Origin: CAZOWM01 sp964583615
Lineage (GTDB): Bacteria; Spirochaetota; B62-G9; DRHN01
Assembly (NCBI GenBank): GCA_964583615.1
Contig: CAZOWM010000006.1
Span: forward strand, 1 to 64,000
DNA: 64,000 nt
Direction of reading: 5' to 3'
Position 1 is the first letter of the stretch; every line of letters starts with the position of its first letter. The translations under genes were made by a program, and so were the position numbers. Below are positions 36,469 through 44,431 of the stretch, piece after piece. The notes below the pieces were generated by a model, which was given only the letters and a program-made list of their open reading frames with translations, was not told where the DNA came from and ran no database searches.

Positions 36469-37876
36469 GCTCTATCTCCTTGAAGAATTTTTCTATTTTT
36501 CTGTGATCCTTTATTCCCGGTGCGCGTTCGAGCCGGCTCGACGAGTCGAGCAGCTCGGGGCGAAACTTCGTTACTGTTTCCTTTACGTTTGCCGGCCCTA
36601 TCCCGCCTGCAAGCCACAACGGATGCCGCAGCCGTGTTTTTTCTATAAGCTCAGCAGATGCTGTTTTCCCTGTCCCCCCGGGGACGCCCGGGACAAAGGC
36701 ATCGACTAGGACTCTCGGGCAGGGGTATGACGAGATGCGCTCTACATTGGTTTCATCTTTCAATCTGAGCGCTTTGTACCAGGGGAAAGAAAATCTTTCC
36801 AAAGTTTCGGGGCGTTCTTCTCCGTGAAATTGAACCGCGTCTATCAGGCCTTCTGACAGGAGTGCAGCGATCTCTTCTTCAATGAAAAGTGCGGTGCCGC
36901 CCGCAGTCACCACGCCGACTTTCAGGACGTCGAGATGTGCGGTTTTTCGCGGCAGGTCAAAAGAAGCCTTTCTCGGAGAATCCGTAAAAATAAAACCAAG
37001 CACGTCCGCACCCATTTCTGCAGAAAACTCCGCGTCTGCAGGCCGGGTAATCCCGCATATCTTTGTGAGAGGCTTCCCTTGTTGTTTCAGAGAAAAAAGT
37101 TTTTGCCAGAAAGCGCCGCGGAAGGATGAAAACACTGAACAGAGTTCGTTGACAAGGGAAGCGTTTTTCATCACCCCTTCACCAACCAGCACGCCGCAGA
37201 AACCCTGTTCGAGTGCGCGTGCTGCGTGCTCCTTTGAAGAGATGCCGGACTCAAAAACCAGCCGGGTGGGCCAGTCTATGTGTTGTACAAGACTGTATGA
37301 GAACTCGGGGTCTACCTGAAAATTCTCGAGGTTTCTGCTGTTGATTCCCGTATACCCGGGTTTCAGCGTGCGTGCTTTTTTCACATCTTCCTCGTCGTGC
37401 AGCTCAACGAGCACCTCCATCCCCAAACGCTTTGCGCGGGTGTAGAGCCGCAAAAGAGAATGGGGTTCATGGAGTTTCGCAATGAGAAGCAGGGCATCCG
37501 CACCTGCTCGATAGGAGACATCGATATCCTCCTCATCGATGAGAAAATCTTTTCGCAGAACCGAGAGACCTGGGAAGGCTTTTTTCACTGAAACAAGGTC
37601 TTGGAGAGACCCGGAGAAAAAGTCCGGTTCCGTGAGCACGGATACTGTTTTTATCCCCTTTTTTGTATATATTTGTGCCTGTTTTTTCGCATCGGCATAG
37701 GGGGCAATGGGCCCTTTTGACGGAGACCGCCGTTTGATCTCACACAGTATGAAGGGATCCCTCCCAAAAGGAACCAGGGGGGCTGAGCGGCTGGGGGGAA
37801 CGCTCACTCCCAACCCGTGTCCCATTTTCCGGATTTTTTTCCTTCTATTTTCAATGATCTCATCCAGTATGCTCAT
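36452..37876 (-). CDS. trpCF: Bifunctional indole-3-glycerol-phosphate synthase / phosphoribosylanthranilate isomerase
   Basis: 474 residues. The N-terminal TrpC barrel (1-~250) shows CEIKRRSPSKG, VLTEPDFFSGS, LRKDFLIDEEDI and the family GINSRNLENFQVD. The C-terminal TrpF barrel begins near KICGITRPADAEF, where the Cys is the catalytic base, and has VQFHGEE, LVDAFVPGVPGGTGK and WLAGGIGPANV. The two are fused as in E. coli trpC. It catalyses two consecutive steps between PR-anthranilate and indole-glycerol phosphate. It overlaps trpGD by ATGA. Confidence 0.95.
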   Translation of the reverse strand: MSILDEIIENRRKKIRKMGHGLGVSVPPSRSAPLVPFGRDPFILCEIKRRSPSKGPIAPYADAKKQAQIYTKKGIKTVSVLTEPDFFSGSLQDLVSVKKAFPGLSVLRKDFLIDEEDIDVSYRAGADALLLIAKLHEPHSLLRLYTRAKRLGMEVLVELHDEEDVKKARTLKPGYTGINSRNLENFQVDPEFSYSLVQHIDWPTRLVFESGISSKEHAARALEQGFCGVLVGEGVMKNASLVNELCSVFSSFRGAFWQKLFSLKQQGKPLTKICGITRPADAEFSAEMGADVLGFIFTDSPRKASFDLPRKTAHLDVLKVGVVTAGGTALFIEEEIAALLSEGLIDAVQFHGEERPETLERFSFPWYKALRLKDETNVERISSYPCPRVLVDAFVPGVPGGTGKTASAELIEKTRLRHPLWLAGGIGPANVKETVTKFRPELLDSSSRLERAPGIKDHRKIEKFFKEIERAQDI

Positions 37877-39498
37877 GCGTGTATTTTCTCCCCCTGCTGA
37901 CAGCAGATAATTTTTTGTGCAGACCTGATCTCCTGGATTTTTTCCCTGACTCTGCCCGACTCGAGGGCATTACATGCCATCAGGTAGCCGTCTTTGATGC
38001 TTCCGGCAAGAGCATATACAAAGAGTGCTGCGCCTGCATTGAGCGCGACCGCTTCCCTAATCGCAGGGCGCCCTTCTGAGTTGAGCAGGGATTCTGCGAT
38101 GCGTGCATTTTGCTTCGGGTCTCCTCCCCTGAGTTCTTCACGGGAAAATCGTTTCACACCGAGGTCCGAAGGATCAAATACGTAGTCTTTCCTGTTTCCA
38201 TTGTCGTCGATCAGCACCACACGAGTTGGAGCGGATACGGATATTTCGTCGAAACCGTCGAGGCTGCACACGGTCATTACGCGTTTTTTCCCCATAAGCC
38301 GTGCAGCTTCCGCCATGGGCACACTGAATCTCGGGGAAAACACTCCGATGAGCTGGTATTCAGCGTCTGCAGGATTCACCAGCGGACCGAGCAGGTTCAT
38401 CACTGTTTTTATCCCGAGCTCTCTTCTCACTGCCGCTGCATGCTTCATGGAGCTGTGATAAATCGGAGCATATAAAAACGTGAAACCGGTTTTTTTGAGA
38501 AGCATTTCCGCGTGCTCGGGCGGGATGTCGACCGCTATTCCCATTTCACGGTAAAAATCAGCACTGCCCGACTTCGAGCTCACTCCTCTGTTTCCGTGTT
38601 TTGCAACAGAAGCGCCGCATGCTGCAGCTACAAGCGCCGCCATTGAGGAAATATTGAAGCTGCCGGTTTCATCACCGCCCGTGCCGCAGGTATCGAGAAG
38701 CGGTCCGGAAAATGAGATACATTTTTTCGTGTGTTTCAAAACAGATGCAAACCCTGAAAGCTCCAGTGGGGTGATGTTTTTCGTCATCAGCGCAACAAGG
38801 ACCGCTGCGATCTGACCTGAAGAGAGCTCGCCCCGCGTGAGTTCGTCCATAAACGAGGCTGCTTCGCTTTCTGTGAGGTCTTTTCCCGAAAGAAGCTTTA
38901 CGAGATAGGCTTTCAGGTCAAAGGGTTCTCTTTTATAATTGAGAAAATTGTGAAAAATTTTTTCTCCGTATTCTGAGGCGATCGATTCGGGGTGAAACTG
39001 AATCCCTTCGACTGCGTGCTCCTTGTGGCGAACACCCATGATTTCACCGTCACCGGCCACAGCCGTGACTTCGAGGTCCGCAGGCAGTGTGTCTTGTTCT
39101 ATCCCCAGCGAGTGATAGCGGGTGAATCTGCTCACGGTCGGAATGTTTCTGAACAGCCCTTTCCCGTCGAGCGTGATCTGTTCTGTTTTTCCGTGCACGA
39201 TCCGTCTGGCGCCGACGATCCGTGCACCAAATGCATAACCGATTACCTGGTGCCCGAGGCATATTCCCAGAATCGGTATCCTTCCTGCGAATCTTCGCAC
39301 AACGTCGACACATATTCCCGCATTCTCGGGCCTGCCCGGGCCCGGGGAGATGATTATCCCCTCAGGTGCTTTTTTTTCGATCTCGTCGACAGAGATGCGG
39401 TCATTTCGGAAGACAGTGAAATCAGCCCCGCCCATCTGCGCAAGGTACTGATAGAGGTTGTACGTAAAGGAGTCGTAATTGTCGATCAGGATATACAT
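37873..39498 (-). CDS. trpGD: Fused anthranilate synthase glutaminase / anthranilate phosphoribosyltransferase
   Basis: 541 residues. The TrpG domain (1-~195) has the oxyanion segment SPGPGRPENAG, nucleophile Cys80 in GICLGHQ, and a His-Glu pair in FHPESIASEYG. The TrpD domain (from ~200) has the PRPP-binding CGTGGDETGSFNISS and KHGNRGVSSKSGSAD. This is the same fusion as enterobacterial TrpD. It supplies ammonia to TrpE and then attaches phosphoribose to anthranilate. It starts three bases after trpE. Confidence 0.95.
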   Translation of the reverse strand: MYILIDNYDSFTYNLYQYLAQMGGADFTVFRNDRISVDEIEKKAPEGIIISPGPGRPENAGICVDVVRRFAGRIPILGICLGHQVIGYAFGARIVGARRIVHGKTEQITLDGKGLFRNIPTVSRFTRYHSLGIEQDTLPADLEVTAVAGDGEIMGVRHKEHAVEGIQFHPESIASEYGEKIFHNFLNYKREPFDLKAYLVKLLSGKDLTESEAASFMDELTRGELSSGQIAAVLVALMTKNITPLELSGFASVLKHTKKCISFSGPLLDTCGTGGDETGSFNISSMAALVAAACGASVAKHGNRGVSSKSGSADFYREMGIAVDIPPEHAEMLLKKTGFTFLYAPIYHSSMKHAAAVRRELGIKTVMNLLGPLVNPADAEYQLIGVFSPRFSVPMAEAARLMGKKRVMTVCSLDGFDEISVSAPTRVVLIDDNGNRKDYVFDPSDLGVKRFSREELRGGDPKQNARIAESLLNSEGRPAIREAVALNAGAALFVYALAGSIKDGYLMACNALESGRVREKIQEIRSAQKIICCQQGEKIHA

Positions 39499-39501
39499 GG
39501 C

Positions 39502-40917
39502 TCATACCTCCACCCCAAAAGATTTCCCGAGCGCAGCAAGCTTCGATGAGGTCTCCTCATATTCCCTCTCAGGAACAGAGTCATACACCACTCCCGCCCC
39601 TGCCTGCAAGAACAGGAGGTCGTCGATTTTTAATGCACTTCTGATCGTAATGCATGAGTCGAGGGCTCCGCCGGGTTCCACATAGCCGACAATTCCGGCA
39701 TAGAAACTTCTCTTCTCGTTTTCGAGGGAATCGATGACTTCAACTGCCTTGATTTTTGGCGCACCTGACACTGTGCCTGCGGGGAAGGTTTTTCTGATTG
39801 CTTCGATACCGCTTTTGTCTTTTTTCAGGCATCCCTCCACCTGAGATACGATGTGCATCACATGGGAGTAACGCTCTATGCTCATGAACTCTGAGGTACG
39901 AACGCTTCCAGGCTCGCATATCCTGCCCATGTCGTTTCGTGCGAGATCAACGAGCATGAGGTGCTCGGCGCGTTCCTTCTCATCATCGAGAAGTTCTTTT
40001 TCAAAAAGCTCGTCTTCCCGCCTGTCTTTTCCCCGTTTCTTTGTTCCGGCGATTGGGCGCATGAGCACCTTTTCTCCGTCGAATTTCACGTGAAGTTCGG
40101 GAGACGACCCGAAGAGCTGGAAGCTTTTCATATCGATGAAAAACATGTAGGGAGAGGGATTGATCGATCTGAGCCTCCGGTATGCTTCGAGTGCCGGTAT
40201 TTCGGTGCGCAAAACAAGCCTTCTGGAGAGCACTCCCTGAAGAAGGTTTCCCTTGACGATCTCCCTGCGGACCCTGTCGACTCCCTGCAGAAACTCCTGC
40301 TTTTGTTTCTCACGCACAAGTGGGATACAGCTGTAGTCTTCGGGAGAAAGGTTTAAATAGTTGAAGTCCAGATCGTGAATCCGTTTCTCGATTTCATTTA
40401 CCTCCTCTTCGAGATTTATACGGTGTTCACGGTAGTTGAGAGCGAGAATATTGATCTGGTCGCTATAGTGGTCGAACACAAGAAAAGTGTGGCCGAAGAG
40501 AAAATACGCTTCAGGGATATCAATAGAATCCCTTTTTTCCGTGAAGGTGAAATCATCGAAGTGCCGTGCATATTCGTATGAGAGGTATCCGATCCCTCCG
40601 GCGGGAAAGGGGAAGTGATATTCGAGCCCCTGGTGCTGGTTTGCAAAGTACAGGAGCACATCCAGTATGTCCCTGGCTTTTGATTTCACGGTTTGCAGCT
40701 TTTCATCTCTTGCCATGAAGAGGGTTTCGCCCTTCTGAAATACGGAAAAAGCTTCCTTGAGCAAAAGGATCGAGTAACGGCTCTTTCCGCTTCCGAATAC
40801 AGCGGATTCGAGGAGCACACGGGCATGCAGTTTCCTGCAGAGTGAAAAGGGGGTAAATCGCTCGCCGTGAATGATTTTGAGCAGGCTGTCCTGCCCTGCA
40901 TTTTTCGTGTGGAGCAT
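39502..40917 (-). CDS. trpE: Anthranilate synthase component I
   Basis: About 471 residues. The chorismate-binding fold shows LQGVLSRRLVLRTE, RPIAGTKKRG, DLARNDMGRI, GTVSGAPKI, and a C-terminal SCITIRSALK and LQAGAGVVYDSVPE block. The start at 40917 follows GGGAGGGC and matches the end of the leader; longer in-frame starts run back through the attenuator and are not real. As first structural gene it is controlled by the leader described separately. The N-terminal Trp-feedback element is not clearly recognisable by eye. Confidence 0.95.
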   Translation of the reverse strand: MLHTKNAGQDSLLKIIHGERFTPFSLCRKLHARVLLESAVFGSGKSRYSILLLKEAFSVFQKGETLFMARDEKLQTVKSKARDILDVLLYFANQHQGLEYHFPFPAGGIGYLSYEYARHFDDFTFTEKRDSIDIPEAYFLFGHTFLVFDHYSDQINILALNYREHRINLEEEVNEIEKRIHDLDFNYLNLSPEDYSCIPLVREKQKQEFLQGVDRVRREIVKGNLLQGVLSRRLVLRTEIPALEAYRRLRSINPSPYMFFIDMKSFQLFGSSPELHVKFDGEKVLMRPIAGTKKRGKDRREDELFEKELLDDEKERAEHLMLVDLARNDMGRICEPGSVRTSEFMSIERYSHVMHIVSQVEGCLKKDKSGIEAIRKTFPAGTVSGAPKIKAVEVIDSLENEKRSFYAGIVGYVEPGGALDSCITIRSALKIDDLLFLQAGAGVVYDSVPEREYEETSSKLAALGKSFGVEV

Positions 40918-40940
40918 GATGCCCTCCCTGCATGTGAGAT

Positions 40941-40977
40941 AAAAAAAGCCGTGCACCCTCATACGAGGTTTCACGGC
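40941..40977 (-). terminator. trp leader second intrinsic terminator
   Basis: Minus strand: outer stem GCCGTG/CACGGC, inner stem CCTC-GTAT-GAGG, followed by seven T. It ends 23 bases before the trpE start codon, so the trpE ribosome site lies just after it. It is the second of two tandem terminators in this leader. Confidence 0.85.
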
Positions 40978-40980
40978 CTG

Positions 40981-41031
40981 AAAAAAACAGGCCGCAGTGT
41001 CTGCCTGCATTGAGCCAGAAACTGCGGCCTG
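40981..41031 (-). terminator. trp attenuator (first intrinsic terminator)
   Basis: Minus strand: perfect 11-bp stem CAGGCCGCAGT (41031-41021) / ACTGCGGCCTG (40998-40988), 22-base loop, then seven T. It follows the leader peptide by 23 bases. TTCTGGCT, lying just after the 5' arm, can instead pair with AGCCGGAA after the leader stop, giving a possible antiterminator. Confidence 0.9.
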
Positions 41032-41046
41032 CGAACGGGACGCACC

Positions 41047-41068
41047 GGTTCCGGCTAATGCCAGAACC
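41047..41068 (-). promoter_or_regulatory. trp leader pause (1:2) hairpin
   Basis: GGTTCTGG (within the Trp codons) pairs with CCGGAACC (one GU), and the six-base loop CATTAG holds the leader stop codon. This is the classic pause/anti-antiterminator position. A ribosome stalled on the Trp codons would block this hairpin. Confidence 0.75.
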
Positions 41069-41111
41069 ACCACCAGTAGTTATCGAAAGAGAACGTACAG
41101 TTCAGATTCAT
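41055..41111 (-). CDS. trpL: trp operon leader peptide
   Basis: An 18-codon reading frame gives MNLNCTFSFDNYWWWFWH. Four of the last six residues are Trp, three of them consecutive (TGG TGG TGG TTC TGG CAT TAG). Position, Trp codons, overlapping pause hairpin and downstream terminators define a ribosome-mediated attenuator. When charged tRNA-Trp is scarce, the ribosome stalls in the Trp run and the terminators should be bypassed. AGGGCGG lies 12 bases before the ATG, which is weak spacing. Confidence 0.92.
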   Translation of the reverse strand: MNLNCTFSFDNYWWWFWH

Positions 41112-41152
41112 CGTTTTGAAAAACCGCCCTGCCAAAATCAATTTATTGTATT

Positions 41153-41181
41153 ATTAAAATAGAAAAGATGAAAAAAGTCAA
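41153..41181 (-). promoter_or_regulatory. trp operon promoter
   Basis: Minus strand: TTGACT (41181-41176), 17-base spacer, TTTAAT (41158-41153). Transcription would start about 35 bases before the leader peptide ATG. No certain TrpR-type operator was seen. Confidence 0.7.
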
Positions 41182-41260
41182 GTGAATAGTGTCGATTTTT
41201 ATATTGATTTTTTTCGATTTATCTTTGGCATCCCGAAAACCTCTGTTCTCCATAATTGTA

Positions 41261-41289
41261 TTGACACTCTGAATTTTCTCATGTAGGAT
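41261..41289 (+). promoter_or_regulatory. Promoter of the broken TIM-barrel gene
   Basis: TTGACA (41261-41266), 17-base spacer, TAGGAT (41284-41289), 52 bases before the ATG of a pseudogene. It is still intact although the gene it served is broken. Confidence 0.55.
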
Positions 41290-41340
41290 GGGAACGCGTT
41301 TTCTGAAAAAAAGGCCACTGGAAATTGGAGAAAATGGGAG

Positions 41341-42004
41341 ATGAAGATCGGGGTGAGCAGCTACACCTGGGCGTGGGGAGTGGGAATAAAGGGGTTCGAA
41401 CCCGCGCGGCATCGAGCTCGAGGCGGGAACACGTGGTATTGAGCCGGAGCATCTCTTGCGGTATCTGCGAATTGCGAAGAAAATAAAGTCGAAGATCGTC
41501 CGGACGATTACACACATGCTCGATAAAGAGGCAGCTGCATGGATGAAGGAGGTGCTTTCGGAGTACCAAAAAGAAGGGATTTCGATCGCGCTCGAAAACC
41601 ACGATGAGCACCAGACTGCAGAGCTTGCAGATTTCATCGAAAGGCTGGGAAACCCTTACCTCGGAGTGTGTCTCGACACGGTGAACTCATTTGCTGCACT
41701 CGAACCTCCGGATGTCGTGGTGAAAACACTCGGACCTCATACACTCAATCTGCATGTGAAGGACTTTGATGTGGTAAGGGTGCAGAGCCAGCTCGGATTT
41801 TTGATCCAGGGGCGCCCCGCAGGAAGTGGAAGACTCGATATTCCGGGGATCGTAAGTCTTCTGCAGGAAATGGGCAGAGACCCCAATGCGATCCTCGAGC
41901 TCTGGACTCCTTTTGAGGACAGTATTAAAAAGACAGTGGAGAAGGAAGATTCATGGGCGGCGGAGAGTCTCTCATATCTGCGAACGGTGATACCGAGTGC
42001 TTGA
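41341..42004 (+). pseudogene. Sugar-phosphate isomerase/epimerase-like gene with internal deletion
   Basis: The ATG at 41341 reads MKIGVSSYTWAWGVGIKGFE, the usual start of a TIM-barrel epimerase, then ends at a stop near 41442. From about 41410 another frame reads GIELEAGTRGIEPEHLLRYL and continues with LENHDEHQT, CLDTVNSFA, NLHVKDFDVVR and LELWTPFE to a normal end. Those segments supply the Glu, Asp, His and Glu of the metal site. The missing barrel strands and frame change point to a deletion of perhaps 60-70 codons near 41396-41412. Confidence 0.85.
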
Positions 42005-42120
42005 AATAAAAATATGCTACGATTATGCGATTTCCTGATGCTTTTCCGGAGGAAATAGCTATTAGAGAGGGAGGAGATTTTTTCCTGACCTTATAGACAT
42101 ATGGTTCGAATACGAAGCGC

Positions 42121-42300
42121 TCAGTTTATCTGTATGCTTCTCAGCCACTTCACCCAGCGGCCGCCGTATACATCCTCTGCCACGACGCGGACCGGGAACC
42201 CGTGTTCCTGTGGAAGCTTTTTCCCGTTTACACGAAGTGCAAGAATGATGAAGAGGTTTTCCACATAAAATACACAAGCTTTTTCATCGAATTCTCTCCA
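42121..42300 (-). pseudogene. C-terminal remnant of a molybdopterin-binding (sulfite-oxidase/MsrP-like) protein
   Basis: A minus-strand frame ending in TGA at 42121 reads NGKKLPQEHGFPVRVV followed by YGGRWVKWLRSIQIN. This matches the conserved end of the Oxidored_molyb domain (G-x-L-P-x-EHGFP-x-R, then YG-x-(K/R)-WVKWL). Only about 58 codons can be read, there is no start or Cys-containing core, and the AT-rich stretch 42300-42385 holds nothing. I take it as a deletion remnant. Confidence 0.6.
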
Positions 42301-42385
42301 AATATTTTTATAACTAATATTATAATAATACTATAATAATATTAAATAGGTGTCTGGTATAGGAAAACCTGTGGATGCACGCGGT

Positions 42386-44392
42386 TTACCGGAAAATGAT
42401 CACTCCTTTTTCTTGAAGACTGGCGACGTCCTTTTCCACATTTTCACCTTCGAGCGGGTTGTAAGTGAGGTAAAGCACATCGCCATCGGACAGGCCGCCC
42501 TCCCCACTGTTTTTCACAAGCGCGGAGATCGAGTTGATGATGTTGTTATTCAGGTACACCACGGAAAGATCAGTCATCCCCTCGAGAGCTGTGATGTCGG
42601 ATATGCTGTTGAATCCCAAATTGAGATAGCTGAGCTTTTTCAATTTGAGCAGTGGAGCAATGTCTGAGATCCGGTTTGTGTCCAATATGAGCGTGGTGAG
42701 GTTTTCCAAATCTCTGAGCGCTGAAACGTCGCTGATGCTGTTGTTGTTGAGATAGAGTGTGGAAAGCTGTGTGAGGCCTGCCAGCGGACTAACGTTCTCT
42801 ATCAGGTTGTAGTCGAGAATAAGGCTTGTGAGGTTCACGAGGCCCGACAGGTAACTGACGTCTTGGATGCTGTTTTCGTAGAGGTAGAGCACCCTGAGGC
42901 CTGTGAGATTTTCAACTGGTGTCAGGTCAGAAATCTCGTTATTGTGCAGATACAGTACTGTGAGGTTCGTCAAGTTTCGGAGCGGCCAGATGTTCTCGAT
43001 GTAGTTGTCGTTGAGCACAAGGCAGGTGAGCTTTTCGAGCGGCGCAAGTGGTGCGACGTCTGTAATGTTGTTGTAATCGAGCACGAGCGTCGTCAGGTTC
43101 GTGAGACCACCGAGGTGCGGCAATGTTTCGTCCGAGATGCCGTTGTTACTCAGATACAGACGGGTGAGATTGAAAAGCCCTGCAAGCGGAGCCACGTCGC
43201 ATACGGTGTTTTCGTTGAGGTTCAAAAACACGAGGTTTTGCAATGACGCGATGGGAGAGATGTCTTCGATGTTGTTGTAGCTCAGCACGAGGTGCGTGAG
43301 GTTCACACAGTCCTGGATACCGGTGAGGTCTGCAATATCCCTTCCACTCGCATTGAGCGCCTCGAGCGCCTCGAGATCGGACGTGTAGATATCGCCTTCA
43401 GGCTTGTCGATTGCCTCTCGAACGGCTTCTTCGAGGTTCGGGTCGGTGAAGTAGGTGAGGATGTGCGTGGGTCTGACAGAGTCGAGTGTAACGCTGACAC
43501 CGTATCCGATGAATACATCCTTTGCGATAAATGCTCCCTTTGCGATCACGTCCCTCTGCATCCATATGGTTCCGTTCGGAGCGAAGAGATTGGCAAAAAT
43601 TTTGCTGTACCGTCCGATTTGTACTGCCTTTGGAAATCTGCTCAGGTATCTTCCGCCGCCGTTCGTCCCGCCCACGTAGATGTACACGTCTTTTGCACTG
43701 ATATCGGTGTGTTGTCCAGGGCCGATGTAGCTTTTTATATATGTAGTGAGCTGGTTGTTGATGATGATCTCCGTTGGGCCTTCAATAGTGATTTGTGCCT
43801 TGTAGTATCCGAGCTCGAGGTTTTCCATGTGATAGGTTCCGCCTTTCAGGATGAGGGTTCCGAATGCCCTCACCTCGACCTCTCCGTAGTGGCCGGGTTC
43901 GAGGACCAGATCCTCGCCCCAGTACACGGTGATGTTTTCCGTTCCCGGCTCTGCTGCGGGGGTTTGTGGCAAAATGACCTCAGGTGTACACTCTGCGTAC
44001 AGGCCCTCTTCTCCCCGTATTTCACCCTCGTTTCTCAGGGAATCGGCGTACACGTTGTACACGGAAGCTCCACAATGTATTTCGACGTGCTCACCGTAAA
44101 TCGATGTGTCATGCTCAAAATACACGTCACGCTCGATGAGAACTCCTCTTTCGGGAGGGGGTTCTGATTCAGAGCGAAACTGGTCTCCCTCCCAGGAGGG
44201 TGAGACACCGACGTTCCCGCTGTGCACTTTTGAACTTCCGAGTATGCACACATTCTCGATTGCATATACCGAGTAGTCCGCGATTGCATTTCCTTCGTAA
44301 TCAATCACGTTGAAGGAAGCTCCCAGTCCTGCAACGGCGGAAAAAAGGAAGAATATTCCAATTAAAATTATAAATGAAAGTGCTTTTCTCAT
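42386..44392 (-). CDS. Secreted leucine-rich-repeat protein with N-terminal beta-helix-like domain
   Basis: 668 residues. A signal peptide (LSFIILIGIFFLFSAVAGLGA) is followed by a ~300-residue domain rich in Gly, Ile and Val. Segments such as GGTYHMENLELG, YIGPGQHTDISAKDVYIYV, FANLFAPNGTIWM and GAFIAKDVFIG suggest a repetitive beta structure. From about residue 340 come at least a dozen 22-residue internalin-type repeats of the form LTNLTTLVLDYNNITDVAPLAPL. It should lie on the cell surface or be secreted. GGAGG precedes the ATG. It follows the HYDIN-repeat gene by 39 bp and may be co-transcribed with it. The binding partner is unknown. Confidence 0.85.
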   Translation of the reverse strand: MRKALSFIILIGIFFLFSAVAGLGASFNVIDYEGNAIADYSVYAIENVCILGSSKVHSGNVGVSPSWEGDQFRSESEPPPERGVLIERDVYFEHDTSIYGEHVEIHCGASVYNVYADSLRNEGEIRGEEGLYAECTPEVILPQTPAAEPGTENITVYWGEDLVLEPGHYGEVEVRAFGTLILKGGTYHMENLELGYYKAQITIEGPTEIIINNQLTTYIKSYIGPGQHTDISAKDVYIYVGGTNGGGRYLSRFPKAVQIGRYSKIFANLFAPNGTIWMQRDVIAKGAFIAKDVFIGYGVSVTLDSVRPTHILTYFTDPNLEEAVREAIDKPEGDIYTSDLEALEALNASGRDIADLTGIQDCVNLTHLVLSYNNIEDISPIASLQNLVFLNLNENTVCDVAPLAGLFNLTRLYLSNNGISDETLPHLGGLTNLTTLVLDYNNITDVAPLAPLEKLTCLVLNDNYIENIWPLRNLTNLTVLYLHNNEISDLTPVENLTGLRVLYLYENSIQDVSYLSGLVNLTSLILDYNLIENVSPLAGLTQLSTLYLNNNSISDVSALRDLENLTTLILDTNRISDIAPLLKLKKLSYLNLGFNSISDITALEGMTDLSVVYLNNNIINSISALVKNSGEGGLSDGDVLYLTYNPLEGENVEKDVASLQEKGVIIFR

Positions 44393-44431
44393 TGTACTGC
44401 CTCCGCTTCACAAAATCGGGTGTTATCTGAT

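Noticed and set aside
40918..41073. N-terminal extension of TrpE into the leader
   Set aside because: The extension translates through two intrinsic terminators. The ATG at 40917 has a good ribosome site and the normal TrpE N-terminus.
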